DNA from: Nitrospira sp.
Lineage (GTDB): Bacteria > Nitrospirota > Nitrospiria > Nitrospirales > Nitrospiraceae
DNA: 64,000 bases
Assembly: GCA_030123605.1 (NCBI GenBank)
Contig: CP126123.1
Span: forward strand, 1,902,001-1,966,000
Reading direction: 5' to 3'
A model generated the notes under the pieces. That model was not told where the DNA came from and did no database searches. It was given only the letters and a program-made list of their open reading frames with translations. Within the stretch, counting starts at the first letter, position 1, and every line of letters begins with the position of its first letter. Shown here piece by piece: positions 33,106 to 42,535 of this stretch. Made by a program: the position numbers and the translations under genes.

Positions 33106-35250
33106 CTACTTTGACGTCAATTCATAGACCCCATCCCAATCCGACGGTGGTGGAGTCTGTCGATAGTTGGCGGACCGTTCCAGGTACACCCGTGAGGGCC
33201 CATCCGATGAATCCAACGCGACGGCCTCCGAAAATCTCGCGCAGGCAGTCGAGAAATTGCGCGTTTTATAGGCAGCCAGGCCCTCCAGGTACACCTCGAC
33301 GACCCGTCGTTTGTTCTCGTCCAGCTGTCCCTTCCGGGCCAGGAGTTCGAACACGACGACCGGCTCTTTTTTACCCTTCACTCGTAGCAGATCGATCTCC
33401 CGCACTTCAACGTCCTTCTTGGCCAGTTCCGCCGTCCGCTGTCCGATCAGAATCGACGTGCCGTAAAACTTGCCGGCACCTTCGAGGCGCGAAGCCAGGT
33501 TCACCGTGTCGCCGGTCACCGTATATTCCATCCGTTCCTCGGAACCCATGTTGCCGACGATGCAGGGACCTGAGTTGATGCCGATCCTGGCGCCGATCTC
33601 CGGCAATCCCTCCTGCCTCCAGATCCCGCGGAGCCGGACTAACTCAGCCTGGCAGTCCAACGCCGCGTAGCAGGCGAGCGACGCATGGGCGAGATCGTCC
33701 AGGGGCGCGCCGAAGAGGGCCATGATCCCGTCGCCGAGATACTTGTTCACATTGCCGCGATGGCCGTTCTTGATGATGGTCGTCATCGCCGACAGATACC
33801 GATTGAGCAGCATCACCAGATCCTCGGGAGACATCTTTTCCGAGATCGTGGTGAAGCCCGCGATGTCGGAAAAGAAGATCGAGATGTCCTTTTTCTCGCC
33901 GCCGAGCTTGATGGCCTCGGGATTCCGCATGATCTCTTCGACGACCTCGGCAGACATGTACTTATCGAAGGCCGCCCGCATCAGGCGGCGCTGTTTCCCT
34001 TCGGTGACATACTCGACGGTCGCAGCCGTGCCGAATGCCAACGCCAAGGCTGCTTCGGGGAACACCAGGTCCAGCCAGCGTTCATGCACGGAGAAGGCAT
34101 GCACGACCAAGACATAGTAGGCCGCCGCCAATCCGATCGTGACGCCGAACTTGATGACATAGGAGCGGAACAACATGAAGGTCCCGGCCGAAACCAGGCA
34201 GAGCAACAGTAGGGTCGCGAGCGAGACCCAGGCGGGAGCCGGTCGCAGCGCCTGCCCGTGCAGCAGGTTGTCCAACGCCGCCATGTGAATGAGCACACCG
34301 GGAGTCGACGCGGAGAACGGCGTGACACGCAGGTCGTAGAGACCAGCCGCCGTTCCGGCGATGAACACGACCTTGTCTTTGAATACCGACGGATCGAGCG
34401 ACGGCCGTTCGCCCTTCTGCTGTTGTGCGAAGGCCTGCAAGACCCTCCCGATCGAATACTTCCCGGCATGGTAGGTCTGTTCCAACGACCCATGCCATTC
34501 GAGCATGAGGTTGCCGTCCGCATCGAGGGGAATGTTGTTGGTGCCGATCTGCAAACTGCCGTCCCGAAACGATAGTCTGTCCGAACCAAGCAGGTATTGC
34601 GCCAAGGTCAGCGACAGGTGCGGCACCGGGCTTCCCTTCACCTGCCTCACGAGGGGAATTCGTCTCGTCGGTCCGTCCGCATCGGCTGAAAGGTTGATGA
34701 CACCCAAGCCACGCGCCTGTTGCGCCAGGACCGGAATCGGCAGCTTCACTCCGGCGTAGGTCTCAGCCGTCGTCGCGCGACCGGCATCCGGCCCCTCGAC
34801 CTTCACGGTTGCGTGGGCCTGCAGGTCAAGGGGAATCGGAGTGGGTTCCGACTGGAACAGCATGGGGAGGAAGACGTTGCCCGCCGCCTTCAGATCATCG
34901 GCGAAGGACTGATCGAACTCCTCGGCATTCTCATCCGGCTCGAAGAACATGACGTCGAACACGACAGCCCTGGCCCCCGCCTGTTTCAAATACCGCACGA
35001 CATAGCCGTGACGATCGCGCGGCCATGGCCAACGGCCGAAGGCTTCGAGGCTCGACTCATCGATCGCCAGCAAGACGAGGTCGGAATCGGCTTTGGCAGG
35101 ATCGGCGTAGCGCCGGACCAGGTGATCCAGCGCCTTGAGTTCCACCACGTCGAACCACCCGGTCATATGGAGGCCGGTGACGACGGCGAAGACCGCCAGT
35201 CCCACCCAGATCGCCGACAGGATTCTTTTTGCGCTTGTCGCGGATGCCAT
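33106..35250 (-). CDS. CHASE2-domain class III adenylate/guanylate cyclase
   Basis: A 714-residue membrane protein. TM1 is near residues 9-28, followed by a CHASE2 sensory domain (about 30-310; LDHLVRRYADPAKADSDLVLLAIDESSLEAFGRWPWPR). Three membrane spans (about 320-405) lead to the catalytic domain (about 445-600). The cyclase has FFSDIAGFTTISE (metal Asp), NKYLGDGIMALFGAP (second Asp and base-recognition Lys) and EYTVTGDTVNLASRLEGAGK (Asn and Arg for transition state). The C-terminal tail has TPR-like helices. It makes cAMP from ATP, or cGMP, on receipt of an extracytoplasmic signal. ATG 35250 is my choice; ATG 35331 gives 27 more residues and neither has a good ribosome site. Confidence 0.88.
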   Translation of the reverse strand: MASATSAKRILSAIWVGLAVFAVVTGLHMTGWFDVVELKALDHLVRRYADPAKADSDLVLLAIDESSLEAFGRWPWPRDRHGYVVRYLKQAGARAVVFDVMFFEPDENAEEFDQSFADDLKAAGNVFLPMLFQSEPTPIPLDLQAHATVKVEGPDAGRATTAETYAGVKLPIPVLAQQARGLGVINLSADADGPTRRIPLVRQVKGSPVPHLSLTLAQYLLGSDRLSFRDGSLQIGTNNIPLDADGNLMLEWHGSLEQTYHAGKYSIGRVLQAFAQQQKGERPSLDPSVFKDKVVFIAGTAAGLYDLRVTPFSASTPGVLIHMAALDNLLHGQALRPAPAWVSLATLLLLCLVSAGTFMLFRSYVIKFGVTIGLAAAYYVLVVHAFSVHERWLDLVFPEAALALAFGTAATVEYVTEGKQRRLMRAAFDKYMSAEVVEEIMRNPEAIKLGGEKKDISIFFSDIAGFTTISEKMSPEDLVMLLNRYLSAMTTIIKNGHRGNVNKYLGDGIMALFGAPLDDLAHASLACYAALDCQAELVRLRGIWRQEGLPEIGARIGINSGPCIVGNMGSEERMEYTVTGDTVNLASRLEGAGKFYGTSILIGQRTAELAKKDVEVREIDLLRVKGKKEPVVVFELLARKGQLDENKRRVVEVYLEGLAAYKTRNFSTACARFSEAVALDSSDGPSRVYLERSANYRQTPPPSDWDGVYELTSK

Positions 35251-35349
35251 GAGAGGACCGGCCGGAATAACGGTCACGCTGTTTGCGGGACTATCGTACT
35301 GGAGAACGAGGGAGAGAGAAAGGGGCTGCATCCACGTGGACCGGTGATG

Positions 35350-36966
35350 TTACGGGACGTCGTTCGCGCAGCGAAATCCCAGGGTCGGGCCCCAGTAGGT
35401 CATCTCATCCCAGCTTCGATAACCGGTCCGCAGTTCGAGGGGACGCTCCATCCAACCGCCGCCGCGCAGGACACGAAAGGTCCCTCGCAACGGACCCTGC
35501 GGATCCCGCGAGGGCGAGGTCCGGTAAAAATCTTCCGCATACCAATCTCGCACCCACTCCGAGACCATTCCCACCATGCCGGACACTCCATAGGGTGAGG
35601 CGGGGGCCGCCGGCATTCCCGTCGGTTCGACACCGTCGATCGATGTTTTCATGTCCGTCATCTTGACTCTGTTTTTTAGGATGGTCTCGTCGCTGTTGCC
35701 CCAGGGGTACCGCCGCCCATCGGTCCCCCTGGCCGCCTTTTCCCACTCCGCCTCCGTGGGCAACCGTTTTCCGGCCCATTGGCAATAGGCCTGAGCTTGA
35801 GTCCAGGTGACGTTCGTGACCGGATGCCGTACCAGCTGCGGATCATCGAATGCTTCACGGACTTTCGGAGGCAGACACCCTCCCCTGTCCACACATTGTC
35901 GATATTCACCATTGGTCACCCCATGCTGATCGATCCAGTAGGAACTCAAGTAGAGACGATGGAGCGGGCGGGCATCCGGAAGGCCGTCCTCCATCCCCAT
36001 CAAGAACTCACCGGCCGGAATCAGCGTCATCCCGGGAGGAGGCGTCAGCCCCTGGTCGAGAAGCCGTTTCAATTCCTCCTGTTGACTCGCCCGGAGATGA
36101 GCGTTCACGCGGTCGAGGTATTCGTCACCGGCCATGGGGGGTAATTCATGGGGGCGTGCTGGGAGCGTCGGGGCCGACGCCACCGACGGGTGACCACCTC
36201 GTTGACCGTCCGCCGGCGGAGAGGCCGGACCGGACGGGGCCGGCGGAGCCGATCCTTCGGACATGCGGACCGTTTCGATCCGCACCGACGTACGTGCCAG
36301 TTCCGTGACCAGATCTCCGTTTCCCTTCCCTTTCTTGGAGTCCTTTCTGGCCTTCCCGATGGAAGAAAAATCAAAATCCGGAATGTTGGCCAGCAGAGGC
36401 GTGGCGTAACTGATCGGGACGGCAAACGCCATGCCTTCAGGGACGATCCCGGAAGGATGGGTAAACTTCGTGGTGAGGATCCCCACGACTTCGCCCCGCC
36501 GATTGAATACCGGCCCCCCGCTGTTGCCGGGGTTCACCGCCGCATCCACTTGAAATACCCGCTGCACCCCCTTGGTCCGCACGGCGGCCACATGTCCGCG
36601 GGTGACGGTGATTTCGCGCAGCCCGAACTGAAATCCGACGGCGATGACCTCTTGATCCAATTTCACGGCACCGGCGTAGCCGAGGGATGCCTCGGACAAT
36701 CCGACCGTCTCGATCTTCAAGAGGGCCAAGTCATGTTCCGCGTCGACGCTGACCAGCAGGGCCGGCGCCCGGAATTCTCCGGAGGTCACGACCGTGATGC
36801 GCTTGGCGTTCGATACGACATGGTGGGCCGTCAGGATGTAGCCGTCATGGTGGACGATGACGCCGCTGCCGGCGGGCTTTTCCGCAGGGACCGGTTGGCG
36901 TTCACTCGCCCATACAATCCCGGCGGTCGCACACACGAGGCTCAGGAGGATCACGTAGATCTTCAT
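35350..36966 (-). CDS. Trypsin-like (S1C) protease fused to an FGE/SUMF1-like domain
   Basis: A 538-residue exported fusion. A signal peptide ends near residue 20. The protease (about 30-205) keeps the triad: His in LTAHHVV near residue 48, Asp in AEHDLALLK near residue 79, and Ser in NPGNSGGPVF near residue 148. A Pro-rich linker follows (about 240-290). The C-terminal FGE-sulfatase domain (about 310-535) has IPAGEFLMGMED, NVTWTQAQAYCQWAGKRLPTEAEWEKAARG, YPWGN and FRVLRGGGWMERP...GFRC. The reactive Cys pair of true formylglycine enzymes is missing (Met-Glu-Arg-Pro follows GGGW), so it is probably a binding domain. There is no PDZ domain. It overlaps the c-heme gene by four bases. Confidence 0.88.
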   Translation of the reverse strand: MKIYVILLSLVCATAGIVWASERQPVPAEKPAGSGVIVHHDGYILTAHHVVSNAKRITVVTSGEFRAPALLVSVDAEHDLALLKIETVGLSEASLGYAGAVKLDQEVIAVGFQFGLREITVTRGHVAAVRTKGVQRVFQVDAAVNPGNSGGPVFNRRGEVVGILTTKFTHPSGIVPEGMAFAVPISYATPLLANIPDFDFSSIGKARKDSKKGKGNGDLVTELARTSVRIETVRMSEGSAPPAPSGPASPPADGQRGGHPSVASAPTLPARPHELPPMAGDEYLDRVNAHLRASQQEELKRLLDQGLTPPPGMTLIPAGEFLMGMEDGLPDARPLHRLYLSSYWIDQHGVTNGEYRQCVDRGGCLPPKVREAFDDPQLVRHPVTNVTWTQAQAYCQWAGKRLPTEAEWEKAARGTDGRRYPWGNSDETILKNRVKMTDMKTSIDGVEPTGMPAAPASPYGVSGMVGMVSEWVRDWYAEDFYRTSPSRDPQGPLRGTFRVLRGGGWMERPLELRTGYRSWDEMTYWGPTLGFRCANDVP

Positions 36967-37745
36967 TTCGTAACCGGCAGCAGGACGCTGATGGCACCGG
37001 CATTTTGCCCCAACGTGAGGCCCTCCCGCGGATGCCCCGTGCGGTCGAGGCCTCCTTTGGGTCCTCCATGGCAGTCGAGACAGTGTCGCGTCGCATACAG
37101 CGGGAACATCAGGCGCAACGCAGAGCTGTTGGCCGCCATCTCGCTGATGACTTTCTCCCTGGGATAGGAAGCATCCGCAAAGGCCTCCAGCGCGATCCGT
37201 TCGTACGGATCCGGCCGATTGGCAGGATTCCGTGGAGCCAACGCCGTTTGTTTCAAGCGCACGCCGGTCTTGGCGGTAAATCTGGTGGCGACGCGCGCGC
37301 CGAACACGGCCGGAATGAATCCCTTGAATCCGGCGCCGTGGCGATTGAGGTTCGCCTGGTCGTCTGCGATCACTTGCTTGCTCACCGCCACCAGTTCCTT
37401 GAGCAAAACTTTGTCGCGGGAGGGCAGCTTGACCGTGTCGATCTCTTGCAGATCAATGCCGGCGCGGCCGCGAAACATGTCCAGCAATTGTCGTTCGAAA
37501 ACCTCCGGCGTGAATCCCTTGTCGGCCTTCGCCGGGTCGTCTAACAAGGTCTGGTTGTCATTGACGACCGCGCGGCCGGAGTCGAGCAGGATGGCCAGCA
37601 GACGGGCGATCTGCTCCAGTTCGAGAATCGTTTGAAAAGGAAGGGTGGAATGTTGAGACGGGTCGAGTGCCCACGTCGAAGGTGTGACGGTGAGCCATGC
37701 TCCTACTACCGGCCACGCCAGCATCCACGGCAGACGACGTCGCAT
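36963..37745 (-). CDS. Exported DUF3365 (Tll0287-like) c-type heme protein
   Basis: A 260-residue protein with a signal peptide (cut near TWA, about residue 26) and a DUF3365/Tll0287-like domain, a PAS-like extracytoplasmic fold that binds c-type heme. The heme motif CLDCHGGP is near residue 222, just after MFPLYATRH. GFTPEVFERQLLDMFRGRAGI near residue 76 and YERIALEAFADASYPREKV near residue 176 fit the domain. It probably senses redox state, NO or oxygen. Its stop overlaps the protease-FGE start (ATGA), a tight coupling that suggests the two act together. Confidence 0.87.
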   Translation of the reverse strand: MRRRLPWMLAWPVVGAWLTVTPSTWALDPSQHSTLPFQTILELEQIARLLAILLDSGRAVVNDNQTLLDDPAKADKGFTPEVFERQLLDMFRGRAGIDLQEIDTVKLPSRDKVLLKELVAVSKQVIADDQANLNRHGAGFKGFIPAVFGARVATRFTAKTGVRLKQTALAPRNPANRPDPYERIALEAFADASYPREKVISEMAANSSALRLMFPLYATRHCLDCHGGPKGGLDRTGHPREGLTLGQNAGAISVLLPVTK

Positions 37746-37891
37746 TGGTCGCCCCTGGTGCGTTCGCCTTGTGGGCTATGGGGAGCTGCGCGCCCCTGCC
37801 GGTTGCGTGATCGACAGAAGCGCGCTTCATGGAGGATGGTACGGGCCTCTCGTGACGAAGTCAAGACGACGAGACGCGTGACCTCACCTCG

Positions 37892-38401
37892 TCATCGAGT
37901 GGATTGAATGTCGATCATCACGTTATCCCCGTCCAACTCGATCGTCACGGGCATCCCCTCCTGGAACACCGACAATTTGCTCCCTGCCAGCGTATCGACC
38001 TCAAACCGCTCGAATCCCTCCGGAGTCGAGATCTGGATCTCTCCCCAATAGGGGTCCGTATAGTGAATCCGGCCTGCCAGCACTTTGTGGTTGGTGAAGG
38101 GCTCTCCGCCCGGTCTGGTCGCATCCAGCAACACATTTCCTGAATCGACCAACAACCACACCTCATCACCGATGCGGGCATCATGCAATCCGACTCGATC
38201 AGCCTTGTTCGGGCTGATCGTCCGAAACTGCAACCCATATGGCGTCTTGACGAACAACAGTCCACTTTCGATTTTGGCGATCTGACCGCTCAAGGCCAGA
38301 TGCGCGCCGATCATCGGGCCGTCCGCAGGCCCGGCTACTCCCGGCGTCAGCGGCCAGAACAGCCCCATTGCGCCGAGGATAAGGCACACCTTCCACTTCA
38401 T
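37892..38401 (-). CDS. Exported beta-barrel-like protein, unknown function
   Basis: A 169-residue protein with a signal peptide (cut near VAG, about residue 24). The mature part is all-beta: IAKIESGLLFVKTPYGLQFRTIS near residue 42, then RIGDEVWLLVDSGNVLLD near residue 76, and EGMPVTIELDGDNVMIDI at the end. It looks like small OB or SH3-type barrels and resembles the protein at 3970-4377. A strong AAAGGAGG site precedes ATG 38401. A 146-base gap separates it from the c-heme gene. Confidence 0.78.
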   Translation of the reverse strand: MKWKVCLILGAMGLFWPLTPGVAGPADGPMIGAHLALSGQIAKIESGLLFVKTPYGLQFRTISPNKADRVGLHDARIGDEVWLLVDSGNVLLDATRPGGEPFTNHKVLAGRIHYTDPYWGEIQISTPEGFERFEVDTLAGSKLSVFQEGMPVTIELDGDNVMIDIQSTR

Positions 38402-38444
38402 GATCGCCTCCTTTTGTGCCTGTCCGAGTTCCGAATTCCATCGC

Positions 38445-38852
38445 TCAATAGCCCGACTCGCTGCTTGCTCCCGGGATCGGCGGAACCGAAATGCCGTATT
38501 CCTGAATCGGCGTCACCATCAAGGCGAAATTGAACAGCTCGTCGGCCGCGACATCATGGATCCCCTGGTCGCGGGTCCTGAGCATCTTGAACCACTTCCC
38601 CATTTCGGTCTTGACGGTTTTGGCATCTCCACGACCCACCGCCTCTTTCACCACCTGTAGCCGCTGGCTGTAGGGCTCCCAATTGGAACCGGGGTAACTG
38701 CTCTTATAGAAATTGAGCGACGTATTGATATCATCGACCCACGATTGCTGCGCGAACGCGGTCCCGAGGACCAGACCGGAACCGATGCACAGCCCGAAGA
38801 ACAGTCCGAAGAACAGCCCGCGCACACCGTCACCTTTCCCCTCGCTCCTCAT
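38445..38852 (-). CDS. Exported small helical protein
   Basis: A 135-residue protein. ATG 38852 has AGGAGG seven bases upstream and is preferred over the start 30 bases earlier. Residues 13-35 form a signal peptide (GLFFGLFFGLCIGSGLVLG, cut near AFA). The mature part is mostly helical (WVDDINTSLNFYKSSYPGSNWEPYSQRLQVVKEAV) with two Trp. It is followed by a Pro-rich end. No domain is recognised. It lies 43 bases before the barrel-like protein gene and 42 after the next one, so all are probably cotranscribed. Confidence 0.7.
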   Translation of the reverse strand: MRSEGKGDGVRGLFFGLFFGLCIGSGLVLGTAFAQQSWVDDINTSLNFYKSSYPGSNWEPYSQRLQVVKEAVGRGDAKTVKTEMGKWFKMLRTRDQGIHDVAADELFNFALMVTPIQEYGISVPPIPGASSESGY

Positions 38853-38894
38853 GATGTGCCTCCTCTCATAAGACTGAACCATCCCGGCGATGAA

Positions 38895-39224
38895 TCAGAA
38901 GGAGACTGCAGATCGACTGTCCGACTCGCGCGCATTCTCCGCATCGGTCGTATCCGGCGTGTTCAACATTTTCATGTCCATGGTTCCGGAGGAGCCGGTC
39001 TCCGGCGCCATCATCGGACGATCAAACCCCTTCTCCAAATCGTCCGCAGCAGGCTCGTTGGGCTTGATGCCGCTCTCCGGAGGCGCCTCCTTGTGCGGCG
39101 CGGGAGAACCGATCATCTGGTCCGGATGTATGACTTGAGCCTGAACCGCAGAGGCGAACGACAACGCCATTCCCAACGCTCCGACAAAAAACAACTGGGA
39201 TGTTCTCTTCCATCCGTGCCTCAT
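38895..39224 (-). CDS. Exported Met/Pro-rich small protein
   Basis: A 109-residue protein. The start at 39224 has AGGAGG eight bases upstream; the frame from 39242 lacks one. A signal peptide covers about residues 10-29 (cut near VQA). The rest is disordered-looking: Pro-, Asp-, Glu- and Met-rich with MIGSPAPHKEAPP and MDMKML. His and Met residues might bind metal such as copper, but this is speculative. No fold is recognised. Confidence 0.65.
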   Translation of the reverse strand: MRHGWKRTSQLFFVGALGMALSFASAVQAQVIHPDQMIGSPAPHKEAPPESGIKPNEPAADDLEKGFDRPMMAPETGSSGTMDMKMLNTPDTTDAENARESDSRSAVSF

Positions 39225-39334
39225 AACGTGATCCTCCTGCATGAAATTGAGCCGCTCCGCACGGCATCGCCTGTAGCATGGAAAATGGTAACGGAAGGAA
39301 AACGATGGAGCCCATTGCCTGGAGGATGGATTTT

Positions 39335-39359
39335 CCCTCCACCCTTCGGGTGAGAGGGG
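39335..39359 (-). terminator. Hairpin between the NarL-type regulator and the small exported genes
   Basis: CCCTC-CACCC-TTC-GGGTG-A-GAGGG folds into a stem with one bulged A. On the minus strand it follows the regulator stop by about 28 bases and is not followed by a U tract, so it could attenuate rather than stop transcription. Confidence 0.35.
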
Positions 39360-39386
39360 ACAATCATGAATGAAGGTCGCTGGAGG

Positions 39387-40031
39387 CTAACCGTTACCCA
39401 GGTAGGTGAGCACCGCTTCCACCCGACCGCTCACCTTCAGCTTTTGATAGATGTGGTGGAGGTGCGTCTTCACGGTATCGAGGGACACGCAGAGTTGATC
39501 GGCGATATCCTTGTTGCTACGACCGGCCGCCGCGCAGGCCAGGATTTCCCGCTCGCGATCGGTCAGCATGGTCAAGCCGCGTGCGCCGGACTCGTCCTGC
39601 TTATTGGCCAGGGCCACCGCCTTCTTGGCAAACCCGTCCGGCATGAAGGCAGACCGAACCGGCTCGCCCTTGTAGGTGGCGCGAATGATCCGAAGGAACT
39701 CCTGATGATCCGCGTCCTTGAGAATGTACCCGCAGGCTCCCGCCTGTACGGCCGCCACGATGCGGGCATCGTCGTCATGCACCGAGAGCATCAGCACCTT
39801 GCTGTCCGGCACACAACTCCGGATCAACCGCGTGGCGGTGATGCCGTCCAGCCTAGGCATATCCACATCCATGAGCACGATCCCCGGCTTTTCTGCCACC
39901 GCGAGGTCGAACGCCTGCCGGCCGTCCATCGCCTCCCCGACCACGACAAGGTCCCGTTCGTGTTCGAGCAACATGCGCAGGCTCTGGCGGAACAGCCGCT
40001 GATCTTCGGCGATCAAGATGGTAATGGGCAT
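39387..40031 (-). CDS. NarL/LuxR-type response regulator
   Basis: A 214-residue regulator. The receiver (residues 4-120) has EDQ at about 9-11, the phospho-acceptor Asp in IVLMDVDMPRLDG near residue 55, and Lys in YILKDAD near residue 105. The C-terminal LuxR domain (about 150-212) has LTDREREILACAAAGRSNKDIADQLCVSLDTVKTHLHHIYQKLKV, a complete helix-turn-helix. It overlaps the end of the kinase gene upstream (40013) by 19 bases, so the kinase is its partner. Confidence 0.93.
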   Translation of the reverse strand: MPITILIAEDQRLFRQSLRMLLEHERDLVVVGEAMDGRQAFDLAVAEKPGIVLMDVDMPRLDGITATRLIRSCVPDSKVLMLSVHDDDARIVAAVQAGACGYILKDADHQEFLRIIRATYKGEPVRSAFMPDGFAKKAVALANKQDESGARGLTMLTDREREILACAAAGRSNKDIADQLCVSLDTVKTHLHHIYQKLKVSGRVEAVLTYLGNG

Positions 40032-42319
40032 AACTGCTCCTGCCTGACCGGCAAGGCGACCGTAAACAGAGCGCCGCCTTCCGGACGATTTCCGGCCCTG
40101 ATATTGCCGCCATGGGCTTCGACCACCAGGCGACAGAAGTGTAACCCGAGGCCGCGGCCGATCCGGTAGTCCTGTCCGTCCTTCTTCCTGAAGAACATTT
40201 CAAACAGATGCGGCAAGTCCTCCGGTGTGATCCCTGGCCCTTCGTCTTCGATCTGAACCGTCACCGTCGGACCGTGAGGGGACGCGGCGGCTCCTTCCCC
40301 TTGCGAAGCCTGTGTCTCATCGACCTGCAGGGTCACCATGATCGTGCCTTGCGGCGGCGAGTACTTCAGCGCGTTGTGGACGAGGTTGATCAGCACCCGT
40401 TGCAATCTTCGCCCGTCTCCCATGATCCGCACCTCGTCATCCGGAACCCGCAGGAGGAATCGGACGTCTTGCGCTTCGGCCTCGGAGCGAAAGAGCTGCA
40501 TCACGTCCTTCAGCAACAGAGCGGGCGAGACCGGTGAGGTGCTGAGCGGAAGGCCCGAATAGTTTTCCTGGTAGACGTCCAACATGTCGTTGATCATGCC
40601 CAGCAGCAGGTCGGTGGTGAACCGCAGATCCTCCAGGCAGCGGCGCGGCGGGTCCTGCTCCATTTCCGGACGCCGGCCCAGCCACTCCAGCGTCTTCTTG
40701 ATCCCGGCCAGCGGATTGCGGATGTCATGGGCGAACATCGAAGCGAATTGGCTCAAGGACGCCAATCGCTCGGACCGCAACAGCTGGCGCTCGAGTTCCT
40801 TCCGTTCGGTGAGGTCGCTGAGTTGCATCACGATCGATTCGATGCGACCGGATTTTCTGACCGGCACGAAATCCAATTCCATCGTCAGCTCGCCGCCCGG
40901 CGTCGGCACCTGAATCGTTCCGGCCGGAAGAGTGGCTCCGCTTTGCAGCACCAGCGCCAGCTGACTCAGCAGGCGGGGCCGTTCGAAGTCCGCCACGAGG
41001 TCGGTCACCGAACGATTGGCCATGGTGGCTGCCGGCCGCCCCAGCATGACCTCGCCGCGCCTATTGATGTCTTGGATGGCGCCGGTTGGATCGACCAGGA
41101 TTTTGGTATCCACCGAATGGTTCCACAGGAGACGATAATGCTCCTCCGAGGTGGCCAGGTCGAGATTGGCCTGCTCCAACCGGCCGACGTACTGTGCCTT
41201 GGCTCGCGATGCCTGCTCTAGTCGTTGGGATAGGTCGTCGAAACTTGCCGCCAGCGCATCGATCTCCACGATCCCGGAGGGCGGGCAGGGGGGCTGAGCC
41301 GGAAGCGACTCTGAAAGCTTGGCTGCGCCGAGTCGGTCGACGCGCTCGATCAGCCTGCCGATGGGACGCACGATGCGTCGCGCCAGCCTCCAGCGGAGCC
41401 AGGCGATGAAGCCGATCGCCCCGACCCAGAATGCCGCGAGTTTTTCGACCAGAGCCAATAACGGTTCGAAGGTTTCGGCCGGATCCTGTTGCATCAGGAT
41501 GTACCGCACCCGCGCCTGTGCGACCTCTGCTGGCAGGACGACGCGGGCCACCCCGACGATGCCTCCCCTCTCGCCATGGGCGTCCTGCTCGATCCGGAAC
41601 CATCGGGCGGCTGGTGTGTCCGTTCCCCATTGAGCAAGGATCGCAGGAAGGGCGGTATGGAGGGTCGGGGGCAGCAGGGAACAGACAAGCACCGATCCGT
41701 CGTCGGCCAGGACCATCATGTGACCGGTTCGGCCGATGCGGCTCCCCAGGATCGAGGACAGAATGCGATCCGTCCCGACGATGACCTTCAGGGCTCCGCG
41801 TACCGGCCCGCCCTGTTCACCGATCGGGACCGCCACTTCCCAGTACCCACGACCTTCCTCGTCGACCGTGAACGGACCGGCCCAGGGACGATGGTCTCGG
41901 AAAACGGCGGACCACCAGGGTTGCTGCGCATAGAAGATTCGCGTGTGCTCACTCGTCCGGCTTCCGACCAATTGCCCATCCGCCCGCACGATCGCCAGCG
42001 AGTGAAAATACCGGTTCTGCTCTTCACGCCACCGTTCGAACTCCTGCGCCACCGGCCCGACCTGCATCTCCCCTTCCACGGATGCCCGCATGCTCGGCAA
42101 CGCACTGAGCCGTTGCAGCCATTCGATTTCATTCACCAACATCAACGCCGCCTTATCGGCGCTTTGGCGGGCTATTTCCTGGAACGTGATGCCGACGGTG
42201 GTTTGAAGAGACTGTTTGGCATGCCAGTAGGCATAGGCGAGACCCACTGTGCCGGAGAGAATTCCCACCGACAGCACAGACAGGGTGATCAAACTCTGGA
42301 GGCTGACCCGCTGACTCAT
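40013..42319 (-). CDS. Membrane sensor histidine kinase with Cache, HAMP and PAS domains
   Basis: A 768-residue kinase. TM1 is at about residues 11-31. A double-Cache domain spans about 35-280 (FHSLAIVRADGQLVGSRTSEHTRIFYAQQPWWSAVF near residue 105). TM2 is near 290-310, then HAMP to about 370, PAS to about 500, HisKA at SQFASMFAHDIRNPLAGIKK near residue 525 (phosphorylated His), and the ATPase domain with NLVHNALKYS, EDEGPGITPEDL and GRGLGLHFC. It phosphorylates the NarL-type regulator 3'. It heads the ten-gene minus-strand run. No gene lies in the 216 bases upstream to mutS2. Confidence 0.93.
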   Translation of the reverse strand: MSQRVSLQSLITLSVLSVGILSGTVGLAYAYWHAKQSLQTTVGITFQEIARQSADKAALMLVNEIEWLQRLSALPSMRASVEGEMQVGPVAQEFERWREEQNRYFHSLAIVRADGQLVGSRTSEHTRIFYAQQPWWSAVFRDHRPWAGPFTVDEEGRGYWEVAVPIGEQGGPVRGALKVIVGTDRILSSILGSRIGRTGHMMVLADDGSVLVCSLLPPTLHTALPAILAQWGTDTPAARWFRIEQDAHGERGGIVGVARVVLPAEVAQARVRYILMQQDPAETFEPLLALVEKLAAFWVGAIGFIAWLRWRLARRIVRPIGRLIERVDRLGAAKLSESLPAQPPCPPSGIVEIDALAASFDDLSQRLEQASRAKAQYVGRLEQANLDLATSEEHYRLLWNHSVDTKILVDPTGAIQDINRRGEVMLGRPAATMANRSVTDLVADFERPRLLSQLALVLQSGATLPAGTIQVPTPGGELTMELDFVPVRKSGRIESIVMQLSDLTERKELERQLLRSERLASLSQFASMFAHDIRNPLAGIKKTLEWLGRRPEMEQDPPRRCLEDLRFTTDLLLGMINDMLDVYQENYSGLPLSTSPVSPALLLKDVMQLFRSEAEAQDVRFLLRVPDDEVRIMGDGRRLQRVLINLVHNALKYSPPQGTIMVTLQVDETQASQGEGAAASPHGPTVTVQIEDEGPGITPEDLPHLFEMFFRKKDGQDYRIGRGLGLHFCRLVVEAHGGNIRAGNRPEGGALFTVALPVRQEQLCPLPS

Positions 42320-42535
42320 AGCGGCAGGCCATGGGAAGCACAGCGGTTCGACCGATCACGCTCCCGTCGGAGAGCGATCTCTTCCGGCGGGAGAATCATG
42401 TCCGAATCGCAGGAGAGTGTACGTCATGTCACACTCCACAGATTTCACACCTCGCCCTGCGAATATCCGATTGCGCCCTCTTCAGCATAAGGATACAAAA
42501 ACTACGCCGCTGAACATAGGCCCTCTGCCCTCGAT

